A stretch of 64,000 bases of DNA from Allosaccharopolyspora coralli (GCF_009664835.1 NZ_CP045929.1:1674001-1738000); one strand, 5' to 3'. Positions 37,318-47,252 are shown, counted from the stretch's first letter. Notes: a model not told the origin generated them from the sequence alone. Made by a program: numbers and translations.

Positions 37318-38588
37318 CCCAGGAACGGGATCACGCCGGGCAGGCGGACAAGCTGGACTGGACGGGACGTCGGCTGGAGGTCGAGGTCGGTCCGGTGGCG
37401 CATGGCGGGCACTGCGTGGCGCGATACGAGGGGCGGGTCGTCTTCGTCCGGCACGCGCTGCCGGGTGAGGTCGTCTTCGCCGAGGTCACGGAGGATCCCG
37501 GTCGGGGGTTCTGCCGGGCCGACGCGGTCGAGGTGAAGTCGGCGGCGCCGGGACGGGTGCGGCCGCCGTGCCCGTTGGCGGCTCCGGAACTCGGCACCGC
37601 TCGCTGCGGAGGATGCGACTGGCAGCACGCGGACGAAACCACGCAGCGTGAGTTGAAAGGCGCTGTGGTCACCGAACAGTTGCAGCGCATCGCCGGTCTG
37701 AATCACCCGGTCACTGTGCAGGCGTTGCCGGGTGGTCCGTTGCGCTGGCGCGGCAGGGTGCGGCTCGCGGTGGGGCGCGACGGCCGCGTCGGTTTCCGGG
37801 CGCATCGCAGCCATCGGGTCGTCCCGGTGCAGGACTGCCCGATCACGGTTGAGGGGACACTCGACGCGGTGGTCGATCGCCGTTGGACGGCGACCTCCGA
37901 AGTGGAGGTCACCCGCGACGCCGACGAGCAGGTGCACGTCACCGCGCATCGCCGCGACCGGGATCGGCGGGGCGGTCGTGCGCCGCGCTCGAAACCGGTG
38001 CCGCACCGCATCGCCGGGGCCGACACGGCGCACGAGACGGCGGCCGGTCGAGCGTGGCGCGTGGCACCACACGGCTTCTGGCAGGTTCATCGGCACGCGG
38101 GCGATGTGTTCTCCGCCGTCGTGAACCGGATGGCGGCCGCACCCGAGGGTGGTGTCGCCTGGGACCTCTACGGCGGTGTCGGCTTGTTCGCGGCGGGGCT
38201 GGCCGAGCAGGTCGGTTCGGCTGGTTCGGTCCTGCTCGTCGAGTCTTCGCGACGGGCCGTGAAGGACGCGCAGGCCAACCTGGCGGACCTGCCGCAGGTC
38301 GAGTTCCGCGCGCAAACCGTGGAATCGGCACTGAGCACGCCGGGTGCACGACCGGACGTCGTGGTTCTCGATCCGCCGCGAAAGGGCGCAGGCCGTGAGG
38401 TGGTCGAAGCGATCGGAGTGCACCGACCGCAGCGGATCGTGCACGTCGCCTGCGACCCGGCCGCGCTCGCCCGCGATGTAGCCCTGTTCGCCGAACAGGG
38501 CTATCGGCTCGCGGATCTCGAAGCCTTCGACGCGTTCCCGATGACGCACCACGTGGAGTGCATTGCCCTCCTGGAACGGGACGAATGA
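37314..38588 (+). CDS. TrmA/RlmD-family RNA uracil-C5 methyltransferase
   Basis: 424 residues: N-terminal TRAM domain, a [4Fe-4S] cluster set C86, C98, C101, C175, SAM motif DLYGGVGLFA, DPPRKG, and catalytic C380 in HVACDPAAL with the general base Glu near the C-terminus (THHVE). Makes 5-methyluridine in 23S rRNA or tRNA; which one cannot be told. GTG start overlaps the permease stop (GTGA). Confidence 0.9.
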   Translation: MTQERDHAGQADKLDWTGRRLEVEVGPVAHGGHCVARYEGRVVFVRHALPGEVVFAEVTEDPGRGFCRADAVEVKSAAPGRVRPPCPLAAPELGTARCGGCDWQHADETTQRELKGAVVTEQLQRIAGLNHPVTVQALPGGPLRWRGRVRLAVGRDGRVGFRAHRSHRVVPVQDCPITVEGTLDAVVDRRWTATSEVEVTRDADEQVHVTAHRRDRDRRGGRAPRSKPVPHRIAGADTAHETAAGRAWRVAPHGFWQVHRHAGDVFSAVVNRMAAAPEGGVAWDLYGGVGLFAAGLAEQVGSAGSVLLVESSRRAVKDAQANLADLPQVEFRAQTVESALSTPGARPDVVVLDPPRKGAGREVVEAIGVHRPQRIVHVACDPAALARDVALFAEQGYRLADLEAFDAFPMTHHVECIALLERDE

Positions 38589-38634
38589 TCACCCTGATTG
38601 AATGTCCGGGCCGTCACGTCCAAGGAGGATCGTC

Positions 38635-40806
38635 GTGTGGCTTGGCGTGACTTCCGGGCGCGTCCCCGAGGCTTCGATTGCCGTGGTGTCCGCACGCTGG
38701 CGACGAGCGAAGTTCTGGTTGGGGACGTGTGTCGCGCTCCACCTAGCGCTGGCCGCCTTCGCGGTGGGCGCCACCGTGTGGCGCTACCGGCAGGGTGTCG
38801 AAGGGCTGCCGGACTTCGGGAGTAAGGCTTTGGGCGCGGGGGTCTACGAACTGGCCTTTCCCGCTGTACTCGCGGTTCTGTCGCTGGTGGTGGGAGTGTG
38901 GTTGGTTCGCAAGCCCCAGCTGACCCGGTCGCCGGACTCGTGGATTGCGATCCCACTAGCCACCGGCGTACTCATGGCAGCCGGAGTGGGCGGCGCGATG
39001 GTTCATGTGATGTCCGAGTCGGCCGGGAACGTCAACTTCGTCCTGATCCCGGGGGTGATCGCGTTCGCGATGTTGCCGGTATACCTGGCATTTCGTGCCC
39101 TGCTGCGCCCCCTCGTCGCTGAGCTCGGCGACAGCACGGTGCCCGTGATACTTCAGGTGCGTGCCGCATCGAAGAAGTGGTGGTATCAGGATTCGATCCG
39201 AGTCGATACCGAGTCTGTGCGGCTGGCCGTGCGCTCCGGCGACGGAAGACCCACCTGGGGCGAGTCGACGAAGGAAACTCCCCTACGCGATGTGGCCGCG
39301 GTGGGGGCTCGCTCCGCGACCGGGGACGAACCCCCGTGGGCTTGGCTGTCGGACGGTCGCGGCTTGTCCGTTCCGCCGGGTGAAGCTCTCGTCGTGGTCA
39401 CCGCGACGGACGAACAGCTCGTGCCGGTGCACGATGCCGAGGTGCTCGCGGAGCTACTTCGGAGGCGAGTTCGGTTGGTGACGGGACGCATGCCGTCCAC
39501 ACTCGACACGGACGGCGCAGCGAGCCCGAACCCGGGTCCGGCGACGGAACCTGCTGAACCTGCGGACAGCGGTACCGAAAAGGCGGCGGGACACGTTCCG
39601 GAGGTGTTGCCCGCTCCACCGAGGACCGGGCAGCGAGTGACGGCGACGTCCAGCGGAACAGTGCCCCCGGCCGGGCCGGGCATGGTGTTTCGGGGTGTAC
39701 TTTCAACGCTGCTCGGCGGGTTCGGCGTCATCGTTGCTCCGGTGGTGGGCGTACTGTTGACCCGTAGTCGTGCGGTCGTCGACCCAGAGGCCCCGTGGCT
39801 TTCTGAATGGGTGGCGGGATTTGGTGCGCTATGGCTCACGATCGGGTTCTTGCTCTGGGTGGTGAGCATTCGCGTTCCCCGTCGTTGGCCGTGGATCGGC
39901 CTTATCTCCTCGGTTCCGGTGGCGCTCGCGGCATGGTTCAGTGAGGACGGACTGGTGAACGACGCCGGAACCGTGATCGTTGTCGTGGCCTTGGTGGCGA
40001 CGGTTTTGGCTCGCCTTGTGTGGACGCGTCGTCTGGGAACGGACCTGGCCGCGAGCGCGAGTGAGGTGCCGGTTCGGTTGAACGGACAGGGCATCGGACG
40101 GCTACTGATTCAGCGGGATCGGATCGTGTTCGATCGGAGGAAGACCGGCGCGGGCGGTCACGTGCGTCATGCACTCGCGCTCGCTGATCTGACCTTGGCG
40201 CAACCCGGCGAGACGGCTGGCGCAGAGGTACCAACGTGGCCGTTGCCAGGAGGCTCGATGCTTCGGTTACGACGGGGGCCAGCCCTTCGGCTGGTTGCCG
40301 GGTCTCAGCAGTGGATCGTACCCGTCCTGCAGCCCGACTTGATCGCCGAGATCGTGCGCGGACGTGCCGCCCGTGCGCGTCCGCTCGGGTATCGGGCGCC
40401 GACCGTCGAGGAATGGCACCGGTTGCGCCGATGGTCGGTGAGTGCGACCACGGCAGCGCGCGGTCGCGGGCTCGGTACGGCCCAGGCCATCGGAAATCGG
40501 CTATTGCTGATCGCGATGTTCCCGGCAGTGTTCGGGACGATGCTGCTCACTGTCGTCTTCGGCCGTGGACTGACTGGCATTGGCACGGAACTGTTCGTGA
40601 TCATCGTTGCTTTGCTGCTCGCGGTTGCCTTGGTGGTGATCTGGTATCGGCGCCGCTCCGCGCTGATACTGGCCGAAGACAACCAGCTACCGCCAGGAAG
40701 TCCCTCGTGGGGAGACCCACGTCCCGATCGTGCACCCATACCGGCCTGGAGACCGTGGTCGGCGCCGACCGCAAGCAGCGAAGCGCGGGTCCTTACAGCG
40801 AAGTGA
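38635..40806 (+). CDS. Large multi-pass membrane protein with internal duplication, function unknown
   Basis: 723 residues. Layout by hydrophobicity: four spans (about 28-152), a soluble domain (155-340), four spans (350-450), a second soluble domain (460-610), then two spans. The repeated four-span-plus-soluble module suggests a duplication. No known family recognised. GTG start set by a perfect AAGGAGG six bases upstream; an earlier ATG at 38602 lacks one. Third-position G+C seems lower than in neighbours, and it is absent from the conserved mycobacterial gene order, which suggests acquisition. Confidence 0.7.
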   Translation: MWLGVTSGRVPEASIAVVSARWRRAKFWLGTCVALHLALAAFAVGATVWRYRQGVEGLPDFGSKALGAGVYELAFPAVLAVLSLVVGVWLVRKPQLTRSPDSWIAIPLATGVLMAAGVGGAMVHVMSESAGNVNFVLIPGVIAFAMLPVYLAFRALLRPLVAELGDSTVPVILQVRAASKKWWYQDSIRVDTESVRLAVRSGDGRPTWGESTKETPLRDVAAVGARSATGDEPPWAWLSDGRGLSVPPGEALVVVTATDEQLVPVHDAEVLAELLRRRVRLVTGRMPSTLDTDGAASPNPGPATEPAEPADSGTEKAAGHVPEVLPAPPRTGQRVTATSSGTVPPAGPGMVFRGVLSTLLGGFGVIVAPVVGVLLTRSRAVVDPEAPWLSEWVAGFGALWLTIGFLLWVVSIRVPRRWPWIGLISSVPVALAAWFSEDGLVNDAGTVIVVVALVATVLARLVWTRRLGTDLAASASEVPVRLNGQGIGRLLIQRDRIVFDRRKTGAGGHVRHALALADLTLAQPGETAGAEVPTWPLPGGSMLRLRRGPALRLVAGSQQWIVPVLQPDLIAEIVRGRAARARPLGYRAPTVEEWHRLRRWSVSATTAARGRGLGTAQAIGNRLLLIAMFPAVFGTMLLTVVFGRGLTGIGTELFVIIVALLLAVALVVIWYRRRSALILAEDNQLPPGSPSWGDPRPDRAPIPAWRPWSAPTASSEARVLTAK

Positions 40807-40870
40807 GCCTCAGCCAAGGGAGCCCGTTCGGACAAGTGCCCATGGGACGTGACCGGATCGCGCCAGTAGC

Positions 40871-40898
40871 GGTATCACCGATGGCGGTATCACCGATG
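40871..40898. repeat. Short tandem direct repeat between convergent genes
   Basis: GGTATCACCGATG twice, 15-bp period, ending at the stop codon of the WXG100-like gene. Confidence 0.8.
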
Positions 40899-42044
40899 TC
40901 AGTAGCTGGAGCCGTCGGGCAGATCGAGTTCCGACTGCTCGTCAACCGTTGCTTGGTCCGTCGTGTCGTGGCTGCCTGCTTCGACGTTCACCGAGTTCGG
41001 GCTGCCTCCGTCAGGTAGCCAGCCGATATTTCCCGAGTTGGGGCCACTGCTGTACGGAGAATCCACGTTCGCTCCGACGACGGCGCCCTCCTCGGTCTGG
41101 TATCTCCAGCCCTGAGTGTTGCCTCCCGAGACGTAGTCCGGTCCAGCACCGTCGTGATTCCACGTCTGGTCCAGGCCGGCATGACGCTCCTGCATCCCAC
41201 CAAGGGCGCCACCTACAGCTCCCGTGACCGCACCGCTCGTGACGCTCTCGTCTGTGATCTCGCCGCCTTGGAGCTTGCTGTTGATCACGTTGCCCAGCGA
41301 GCCGGACAGCGCACCTTTTCCTGCTCCGTACGCGGCGGCCTCGGTGAAGCTGTTCGTTCCTTTCGGCAGCGCCGCTCCGCCGAGTCCGTCGACGACTCCG
41401 CTGGCGAGCCCAGCCGCTGCTCCCGATTTCGCCGCGGACCAAGTCTTGCCACCGTCCCATTCGGTCAGGGCACGATTGCCTTCCATGACCTGTGCGCCTT
41501 GGATCAGCGTGTCGACTCCGACATTGATGCCGACGTTCACAAGCACGTTCTGCGCAATCTTCGTCAACAGCTGCTGGAAGATCGTGCGCACGGTGACTTG
41601 CGTTGCGGCCTGGGCGATCGGGATCCCGGCGGTGCTCGCGCCGAACGTGGCGGCGGCGGAGGCGACCATGGCCGCGATCTGGGCCGCGAGAATGACCAGT
41701 GCTGCGATGATGCTGAGCTTGGTGTATTCGACCTCGAGGGCGGCGCTGTCACAGCCCTCGCCGAGTCCTTCGCACAGCTTCCGGAGTTGTTCGAGCGGCG
41801 AGGAATCGCCAGAGGTCAGGTCCTGACCGAACTTCGTGAAGGCGTCCGCCGTCTGCCCCTGCATGCAACCCAACGCGGCCTGGACAGCGGCGTCGGTGTC
41901 GTCCAGCACGGATTCGATATCAGATGCGGCAGTGGTCCATGCTTCGGCCATGCGGCGAAGCGCGTCCTCATCGCCCTCGGGCCAGTCGGTGCCGACGACG
42001 ATCGGCACGAGCCACTGAACGGCCCCCGGAATCTCAATGGTCAC
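40899..42044 (-). CDS. WXG100-like effector scaffold without recognisable toxin domain
   Basis: 381 residues. The N-terminal 100 residues (VQWLVPIVVG, DWPEGDEDALRRMAEAW) match the WXG100-like domain found at the start of CpnT-type and other type VII secreted polymorphic toxins. A hydrophobic Ala-rich helical stretch follows (about 108-180), then a Gly/Ala/Ser-rich region, then an acidic tail. No nuclease, ADP-ribosyltransferase or other toxin motif was recognised at the C-terminus. GTG start with GAGGCAG upstream; nine bases after the WXG100 gene. It may be a truncated effector, a carrier, or an unknown toxin. Confidence 0.7.
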   Translation of the reverse strand: MTIEIPGAVQWLVPIVVGTDWPEGDEDALRRMAEAWTTAASDIESVLDDTDAAVQAALGCMQGQTADAFTKFGQDLTSGDSSPLEQLRKLCEGLGEGCDSAALEVEYTKLSIIAALVILAAQIAAMVASAAATFGASTAGIPIAQAATQVTVRTIFQQLLTKIAQNVLVNVGINVGVDTLIQGAQVMEGNRALTEWDGGKTWSAAKSGAAAGLASGVVDGLGGAALPKGTNSFTEAAAYGAGKGALSGSLGNVINSKLQGGEITDESVTSGAVTGAVGGALGGMQERHAGLDQTWNHDGAGPDYVSGGNTQGWRYQTEEGAVVGANVDSPYSSGPNSGNIGWLPDGGSPNSVNVEAGSHDTTDQATVDEQSELDLPDGSSY

Positions 42045-42053
42045 GGCACTGCC

Positions 42054-42365
42054 TCACTTCAGCTGTCCGAGGTCCGCGGCCGAACCCTGGTCGTTGGAGT
42101 CCCAGGTCTGCGCTGTCGCGTCGAGTTCGCCGCGCACCTGCCCGAGCGTCTCGCTCACTGCCGAAAATCCCTGCTCGGCTTGTTCTGACGCGGGCTGGTA
42201 ATCCTGGGCGAACGCGTGGCCCGCCTCGTCGCTGCCCCAGCAGTCACCTTCGGCTTGAAGAACGCCGTTGAGCTTGTCGAAGGCCGTGCGGATCGCGTCG
42301 GCGGCCGCATCGAACTGGGGTGACTTGCCGCGCAGCTTCTCCGGATCGACGTCCATGCCGGTCAC
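42054..42365 (-). CDS. WXG100 (ESAT-6-like) protein
   Basis: 103 residues, helical hairpin with the turn motif CWGSDEAG at 42-49 in place of a strict W-x-G. Small partners of this type are exported by type VII secretion and often pair with the downstream scaffold. GTG start overlaps the stop of the broken EbfC-like gene (GTGA); an ATG three codons later is possible. No ESX core genes (eccB, eccC, eccD) occur in the window. Confidence 0.8.
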   Translation of the reverse strand: MTGMDVDPEKLRGKSPQFDAAADAIRTAFDKLNGVLQAEGDCWGSDEAGHAFAQDYQPASEQAEQGFSAVSETLGQVRGELDATAQTWDSNDQGSAADLGQLK

Positions 42366-42869
42366 TGACGGCCACCTCGAAGGCCGGAGAACGCGTCATC
42401 CTCGTCGTCCCAGTCGTCGCCTGTGTGGCGCGTGGGTGTGGCCGTGGAGGAGTCGGGAGTCGCCGGTGCCTCGGGGATGAGGGACTTCAGCGACGGCGCT
42501 TCGGGGAAGAGGTCCGGCAGGTCTGGGGTGTCCTGCTGTACGTCGGCCATCGCCTGGTCGGCCTCACCGCGAGCCACCCGGGCGGCGGCCTGAATGGTGA
42601 GAACGAGGGTTCGTGTCAGCTTCTCCGGCGTGCTGCGCTGGAACGCCTGCGGCGACATTTCGATGTCGGTGACAATGCCCATCGCGTTGACATGCACTGT
42701 GAGCAGGCCGTCCTCCGAGGTGGCGGACCCGGTGGCGGCGAAGGCTTCCTGCTGCGCGTCCTGGAGCTGCTGGGTCCCGTGTCAGGTTGTCCATCAACGA
42801 CGTGACCTGTTCACGCATGGCGGCGTTGCGTGCCTCGAGTTCGGCGCGACGCCCCGTCGGGTCGTTCAT
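42362..42869 (-). pseudogene. YbaB/EbfC-family gene with frameshift
   Basis: The N-terminal part (MNDPTGRRAELEARNAAMRE ... LMDNLTRD) is in one frame; the rest (QQLQDAQQEAFAATGSA ... GLLTVHVNAMG ... MSPQAFQ) continues in another. One extra base near 42772-42778, in a GGGTCCC stretch, explains it. Restored length would be about 168 residues, as for YbaB-like proteins that open WXG100 operons. A sequencing error is equally possible. Confidence 0.75.
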
Positions 42870-43125
42870 CGGTGCCTGCCTGGGTGTCGGGTGCACGTCC
42901 GTGCGAGATCGTCGAGCAGACAGTAGCTGATCGTCTTCGGCTCGGGGCGGGAGTCACGGCAACGAGTTCGGCCGTCGCGGAGTGTGATGTGTGACAGGTG
43001 ACGGTCGGCGCGGCGGCACCAGCCCCGGATGGCATCGGCCGGTCTCCGTAGACTGGTGCGTTGAAGTGGCGCGGTGGAACGAAGACGAGTGGGTGCCGGG
43101 GTCGGCACCGAAACGAGGTGGAGCG

Positions 43126-45063
43126 GTGACGCTGCTGGAGTCCGTGAGCGGTCCGGCCGACGTGAAGCGCTTGGAACACGCTGACCTGGTGCAATTGTCC
43201 TCCGAGATCAGGCAGTTCCTGATCGAGAAGGTCTCCCGCACGGGTGGTCACCTGGGCCCGAACCTCGGGGCCGTTGAGCTCACACTGGCGCTGCACAGGG
43301 TGTTCGACTCGCCACGGGACGCGGTGGTCTTCGACACCGGCCATCAGAGCTACGTGCACAAAATGATCACCGGCAGGCAGGACGGGTTCGACAAACTGCG
43401 CAAAAAGGACGGGCTGTCCGGCTATCCGTCCCGCGCCGAGAGCGAACACGACCTCGTCGAGAACAGCCACGCCTCTACCTCGCTGTCCTACGCCGACGGT
43501 CTCGCCAAGTCCTTCCAGGTCCGAGGACTGCCCCAGCACGCGGTCGCCGTGGTCGGCGACGGCGCACTCACCGGCGGCATGTGCTGGGAGGCGCTGAACA
43601 ACATCGCCGCCGACCAGCAGCGTCCGCTGGTCATCGTCGTCAACGACAACGGTCGCTCGTACGCGCCGACGATCGGCGGGTTCGCCGAGCATCTCGCGGC
43701 ACTGCGCCTGCTGCCCGGCTACGAACGCGCCCTGCGTAGCGGTCGCGACACCGTCCGCAGGCTGCCCGTGGTGGGACGCCCCCTCTACACCGGTCTGCAC
43801 GCGGCCAAGCGCGGCCTCAAGGACGCCCTCGCGCCCCAGGTGATGTTCTCCGACCTGGGCATCAAGTACCTCGGCCCGGTCGACGGCCACGACCTGCGAG
43901 CGATGGAGCAGGCGCTGGCGATGGCGAAGTCGTTCGGCGGGCCCGTGATCGTGCACGCGGTGACCCGAAAAGGCAACGGCTTCGCACCGGCGGAGAACCA
44001 CGAGGCCGACCAGATGCACCAGGTCAAGGTCATCGACCCGGAGACCGGCCTGCCGACGAAGCCGTTGCCGCGCAGCTGGACCGACGTGTTCTCCGAAGAA
44101 CTCGTCAAGATCGGGTCCGAGCGCGAGGACGTGGTGGCCATCACCGCCGCGATGCTCGGGCCGACCGGGCTGGACAAGTTCGCCGAGGCGCACCCCGAGC
44201 GCTGCTACGACGTCGGCATCGCCGAACAGCACGGCATGACCTCGGCTGCCGGCCTCGCGATGGGCGGACTGCACCCGGTTTTCGCCGTGTACTCGACGTT
44301 CCTCAACCGGGCCTTCGACCAACTGCTCATGGACGTCGCCCTGCACAAGCAGCCGGTGACCGTGACCCTCGACCGGTCCGGCGTGACCGGTGACGACGGT
44401 GCGAGCCACAACGGCATGTGGGACTTCTCGATCCTCGGCATGATCCCCGGTATCCGGGTCGCCGCACCCCGCGACGCCGTGACGCTGCGGGAGGAACTCC
44501 GCGAGGCGGTCGCCGTGGACGACGGTCCGACCGTGGTGCGGTTCTCGAAGGGCTCGGTCGTGGACGAGGTGCCGGCCGTGCAACGCCGAGGCACCGTCGA
44601 CGTTCTTCGTCGCCCCGGTGCGGGGGAGGGGCACGACGTGCTGCTTGTCGCGGTCGGCGCGTTCGCCGAGCTCGGCCTCGCCGCGGCTGAGCGGCTCGCC
44701 GCCCAGGGCATCGGCGTCACCGTGGTCGACCCTCGGTGGGTCACACCGGTGCCGGAGGAGGTCGTCGAGCTCACCGCGGAGCACTCGCTGGTCGTGAGTC
44801 TGGAGGACAGCGGCAGGCACGGCGGCTTCGGCTCGGCCCTGTCCGCCGCGTTGCGCGACGCGGACGTCGACGTGCCGTTGCGCGACCTCGCGGTGCCGAA
44901 CCGGTTCCTCGACCACGCCTCCCGTGAACAGGTGCTCGCCGACCTGGGCCTGACCGATCAGGACATCGCCCGCCGTGTCACCGAGTGGGTCGCCAACCGG
45001 CTCGGCGACGCCCCCGACGAGGCTCCGGCCCGAGAGGAACCGAGGGCGGCGGGCGAGGCCTGA
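43126..45063 (+). CDS. dxs: 1-deoxy-D-xylulose-5-phosphate synthase Dxs
   Basis: TPP enzyme making the first intermediate of the MEP isoprenoid pathway from pyruvate and glyceraldehyde-3-phosphate. 645 residues with the TPP motif [16 protein letters not shown], catalytic His in [10 protein letters not shown], the pyrimidine domain with GIAEQHG and the C-terminal transketolase domain. GTG start with GGTGGAG upstream. Confidence 0.97.
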   Translation: MTLLESVSGPADVKRLEHADLVQLSSEIRQFLIEKVSRTGGHLGPNLGAVELTLALHRVFDSPRDAVVFDTGHQSYVHKMITGRQDGFDKLRKKDGLSGYPSRAESEHDLVENSHASTSLSYADGLAKSFQVRGLPQHAVAVVGDGALTGGMCWEALNNIAADQQRPLVIVVNDNGRSYAPTIGGFAEHLAALRLLPGYERALRSGRDTVRRLPVVGRPLYTGLHAAKRGLKDALAPQVMFSDLGIKYLGPVDGHDLRAMEQALAMAKSFGGPVIVHAVTRKGNGFAPAENHEADQMHQVKVIDPETGLPTKPLPRSWTDVFSEELVKIGSEREDVVAITAAMLGPTGLDKFAEAHPERCYDVGIAEQHGMTSAAGLAMGGLHPVFAVYSTFLNRAFDQLLMDVALHKQPVTVTLDRSGVTGDDGASHNGMWDFSILGMIPGIRVAAPRDAVTLREELREAVAVDDGPTVVRFSKGSVVDEVPAVQRRGTVDVLRRPGAGEGHDVLLVAVGAFAELGLAAAERLAAQGIGVTVVDPRWVTPVPEEVVELTAEHSLVVSLEDSGRHGGFGSALSAALRDADVDVPLRDLAVPNRFLDHASREQVLADLGLTDQDIARRVTEWVANRLGDAPDEAPAREEPRAAGEA

Positions 45064-45122
45064 CCTGCGATTCGGCGTGCCCGATGGCGTGTGAGCACGA
45101 TCGTTGTGGCACGGTGGACGGC

Positions 45123-45809
45123 GTGCGGATCCTGGTGGTGGAGGACGAGCGACCGCTGGCCGATGCGGTTGCCCGCGGGTTGCGCCGAGAGGGCATGGCC
45201 GTCGACGTCGCCTACGACGGGGACAGCGGGCACGAGAAGGCCGCGATCACCCGCTACGACGTGATCGTCCTGGACAGGGACCTGCCCGGTGTGTCCGGCG
45301 ACGAACTCTGCCGCGGGATCGTGGAGTCCGGCGAGCTGACCCGAGTGATCATGTTGACCGCCAGCGGAGCGGTGGAAGACCGGGTGGAGGGCCTGTCCCT
45401 CGGCGCCGACGACTACCTCGCCAAACCGTTCGCCTTTCCGGAGCTCGTGGCGCGGGTGCGGGCATTGGCGCGGCGCTCGACCCCGGCTCTACCACCGATG
45501 CTGACCGCCGAGGACCTGCATCTCGACCCTGCCCGCCGGGAGGTGCACCGCGCTGGTGACGAGGTCGAGCTCACCCGCAAGGAGTTCGGCGTGCTTGAGG
45601 TGTTGCTCGCGGCGGGCGGCGCCGTGGTGAGCTCGGAAGAACTGCTCGAACGCGTCTGGGACGAGAACGCGGACCCGTTTACCACGACGGTGCGGGTGAC
45701 GGTGATGACGTTGCGCAAGAAACTCGGGGAACCCGTCGTGATCGAAACCGTCGTCGGTTCCGGATACCGCGTGCCGTCGGCAGGGCGCGCCGAAGCCCGC
45801 GGAGCCTGA
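45123..45809 (+). CDS. OmpR-family response regulator
   Basis: 228 residues: receiver domain (VVEDE, phospho-acceptor Asp in VIVLDRDLPG, conserved Lys in LAKPF) and winged-helix DNA-binding domain ending GSGYRVP. GTG chosen at VRILVVEDE with GGTGGA upstream. Paired three bases ahead of a sensor kinase; signal unknown. Confidence 0.9.
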   Translation: MRILVVEDERPLADAVARGLRREGMAVDVAYDGDSGHEKAAITRYDVIVLDRDLPGVSGDELCRGIVESGELTRVIMLTASGAVEDRVEGLSLGADDYLAKPFAFPELVARVRALARRSTPALPPMLTAEDLHLDPARREVHRAGDEVELTRKEFGVLEVLLAAGGAVVSSEELLERVWDENADPFTTTVRVTVMTLRKKLGEPVVIETVVGSGYRVPSAGRAEARGA

Positions 45810-45812
45810 GTC

Positions 45813-46970
45813 GTGGCGCGGTCGTGGCGGGCGTTCGAGCACGGCCACGTCCGGCGTGGGCCCGGGCTGCGGCTGCGCATCACGCTGCTTGCGACCGGCC
45901 TGGTCGCGTTGGTCGGTGCGACGCTGCTGTGGCTGGGCTGGATGCTCGTCGGCAATGTCGTCGCCGCGGTTCCGCGCCTGCCGGAGGGCAGCGTGGTGCG
46001 TGTCGAAGGCCAGGACGTTCCGGCTACCGGTGTCAGTGCCGCGCTGCGGGACAACGCACGGGAACAGGTCCTCACGATCGGCGTTCCGGCGTTCGTGGCG
46101 GTGGTGCTCGCGGCAGCGGTGCTGGCGTGGACGGTGACCGGGCGGGTGCTGCGCCCGTTGAAGGACGTCACCGACTCGGCCCGGCGCCTCTCGGCGGAAT
46201 CGCTGGACGCACGGATCCGGTTGAGCGGCCCCCGCGACGAGGTCGCAGACCTCGCGGACACGTTCGACGCGATGCTGGACCGCCTGCAGGCGACGTTCGA
46301 CTCACAGCGCCGGTTCGTGGCGAACGCCAGCCACGAGTTACGGACTCCACTGGCGGTCATCCGCACCGAACTCGACGTGACCACCTCGGACCCTGGAGCG
46401 GACTCGGCGGAGTTTCGCCGCATGGCCGGGGTGGTGCGTGAGGCGGCGAGCCGCTCGGAACGCCTCGTCGGCGCCTTGCTGCTGCTCGCCCGCACGGAGG
46501 GTGTCGAGCTCGCGGTGTGGGAACCGGTGGATCTCACCGAGCTCGTGCGGCGCTCGTGGCGGCCGTTGAGCGAGGAGGTGCAGCGACGGGAACTGCATGT
46601 CGACGGCTACGGTGAGCCCGCGTACGCAGTGGGGGATCCGGCGCTGCTGGAGCGGGTCGTCGGCAACCTGCTCGAGAACGCGGTGCGGCACAACGTCGAC
46701 GGCGGGTGGGTCGAGGCGACGACGCGGCATGGTCCTCAGTGGACGAGCCTGTGCGTGCGGTCGTCCGGCACGGAGATCACCCTCGACCAGGTCGAGTCCC
46801 TCTTCGAGCCGTTCCACCGGGCAGGCGTGGCCCGGACCGCCCGAGCGGGTACCGGGCTCGGGTTGTCCATCGTGCGGGCCGCCGTGGCAGCACACGGGGG
46901 CCGTGTCCGCGCCGAGCCGGTCGGTGCCGGCGGGCTCTCGGTCACCGTCGACCTCCCGCGCGCGCAGTAG
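45813..46970 (+). CDS. Sensor histidine kinase
   Basis: 385 residues: span at about 22-46, a short 45-residue extracellular loop, span at about 90-112, HAMP, phospho-acceptor His in SHELRTPLAVIRTEL, then ATPase motifs NLLENAVRHN and GTGLGLSIV. The G1 box (usually D-x-G) reads RSSGTE, a departure from consensus. The small external loop suggests sensing at or in the membrane. Confidence 0.9.
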   Translation: MARSWRAFEHGHVRRGPGLRLRITLLATGLVALVGATLLWLGWMLVGNVVAAVPRLPEGSVVRVEGQDVPATGVSAALRDNAREQVLTIGVPAFVAVVLAAAVLAWTVTGRVLRPLKDVTDSARRLSAESLDARIRLSGPRDEVADLADTFDAMLDRLQATFDSQRRFVANASHELRTPLAVIRTELDVTTSDPGADSAEFRRMAGVVREAASRSERLVGALLLLARTEGVELAVWEPVDLTELVRRSWRPLSEEVQRRELHVDGYGEPAYAVGDPALLERVVGNLLENAVRHNVDGGWVEATTRHGPQWTSLCVRSSGTEITLDQVESLFEPFHRAGVARTARAGTGLGLSIVRAAVAAHGGRVRAEPVGAGGLSVTVDLPRAQ

Positions 46971-47010
46971 AGCCCCGCAACCCCACGACCTCATTTGGCC
47001 CCTCACGTCC

Positions 47011-47050
47011 CGGCCGGGTGGCAAATTCGCGCGAATTTGCCACCCGGCCG
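47011..47050. repeat. Palindromic repeat family B, copy 2 (perfect)
   Basis: Forty-base perfect palindrome; one half is CGGCCGGGTGGCAAATTCGC. Followed by TCCACAGGGG and GTTGTCC, resembling the flank of the copy at 10053. Located after the kinase gene, where it could also act as a hairpin terminator. Confidence 0.8.
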
Positions 47051-47142
47051 TCCACAGGGGAGGGAGTTGTCCCCACTGGGTTGGGGGATGTGCGGTGCGG
47101 TGGGCGTGCGGCGAGTTCGAGTGTGGCAAGTGCCGGGAGTTC

Positions 47143-47252
47143 CTCAGAGGGCGTCTGGCGCTGGCATGTGTGCCCGTAGGGCACGCCTCACAGGCGATCA
47201 GCCGCGGCACGGCGGCGGTACGGGAGCACCGACCCTGTTCCCAGATGCTCTC
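47143..47252 (-). repeat. Dispersed repeat family A, short copy 4a
   Basis: About 110 bp, inverted, with both element ends (GAGCATCTGGGAACAGG and TGCCCTACGGGCACACATGCCAG on the minus strand) but without the central CGCCTCGCGGCG block. Abuts copy 4b head to head. Confidence 0.75.
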
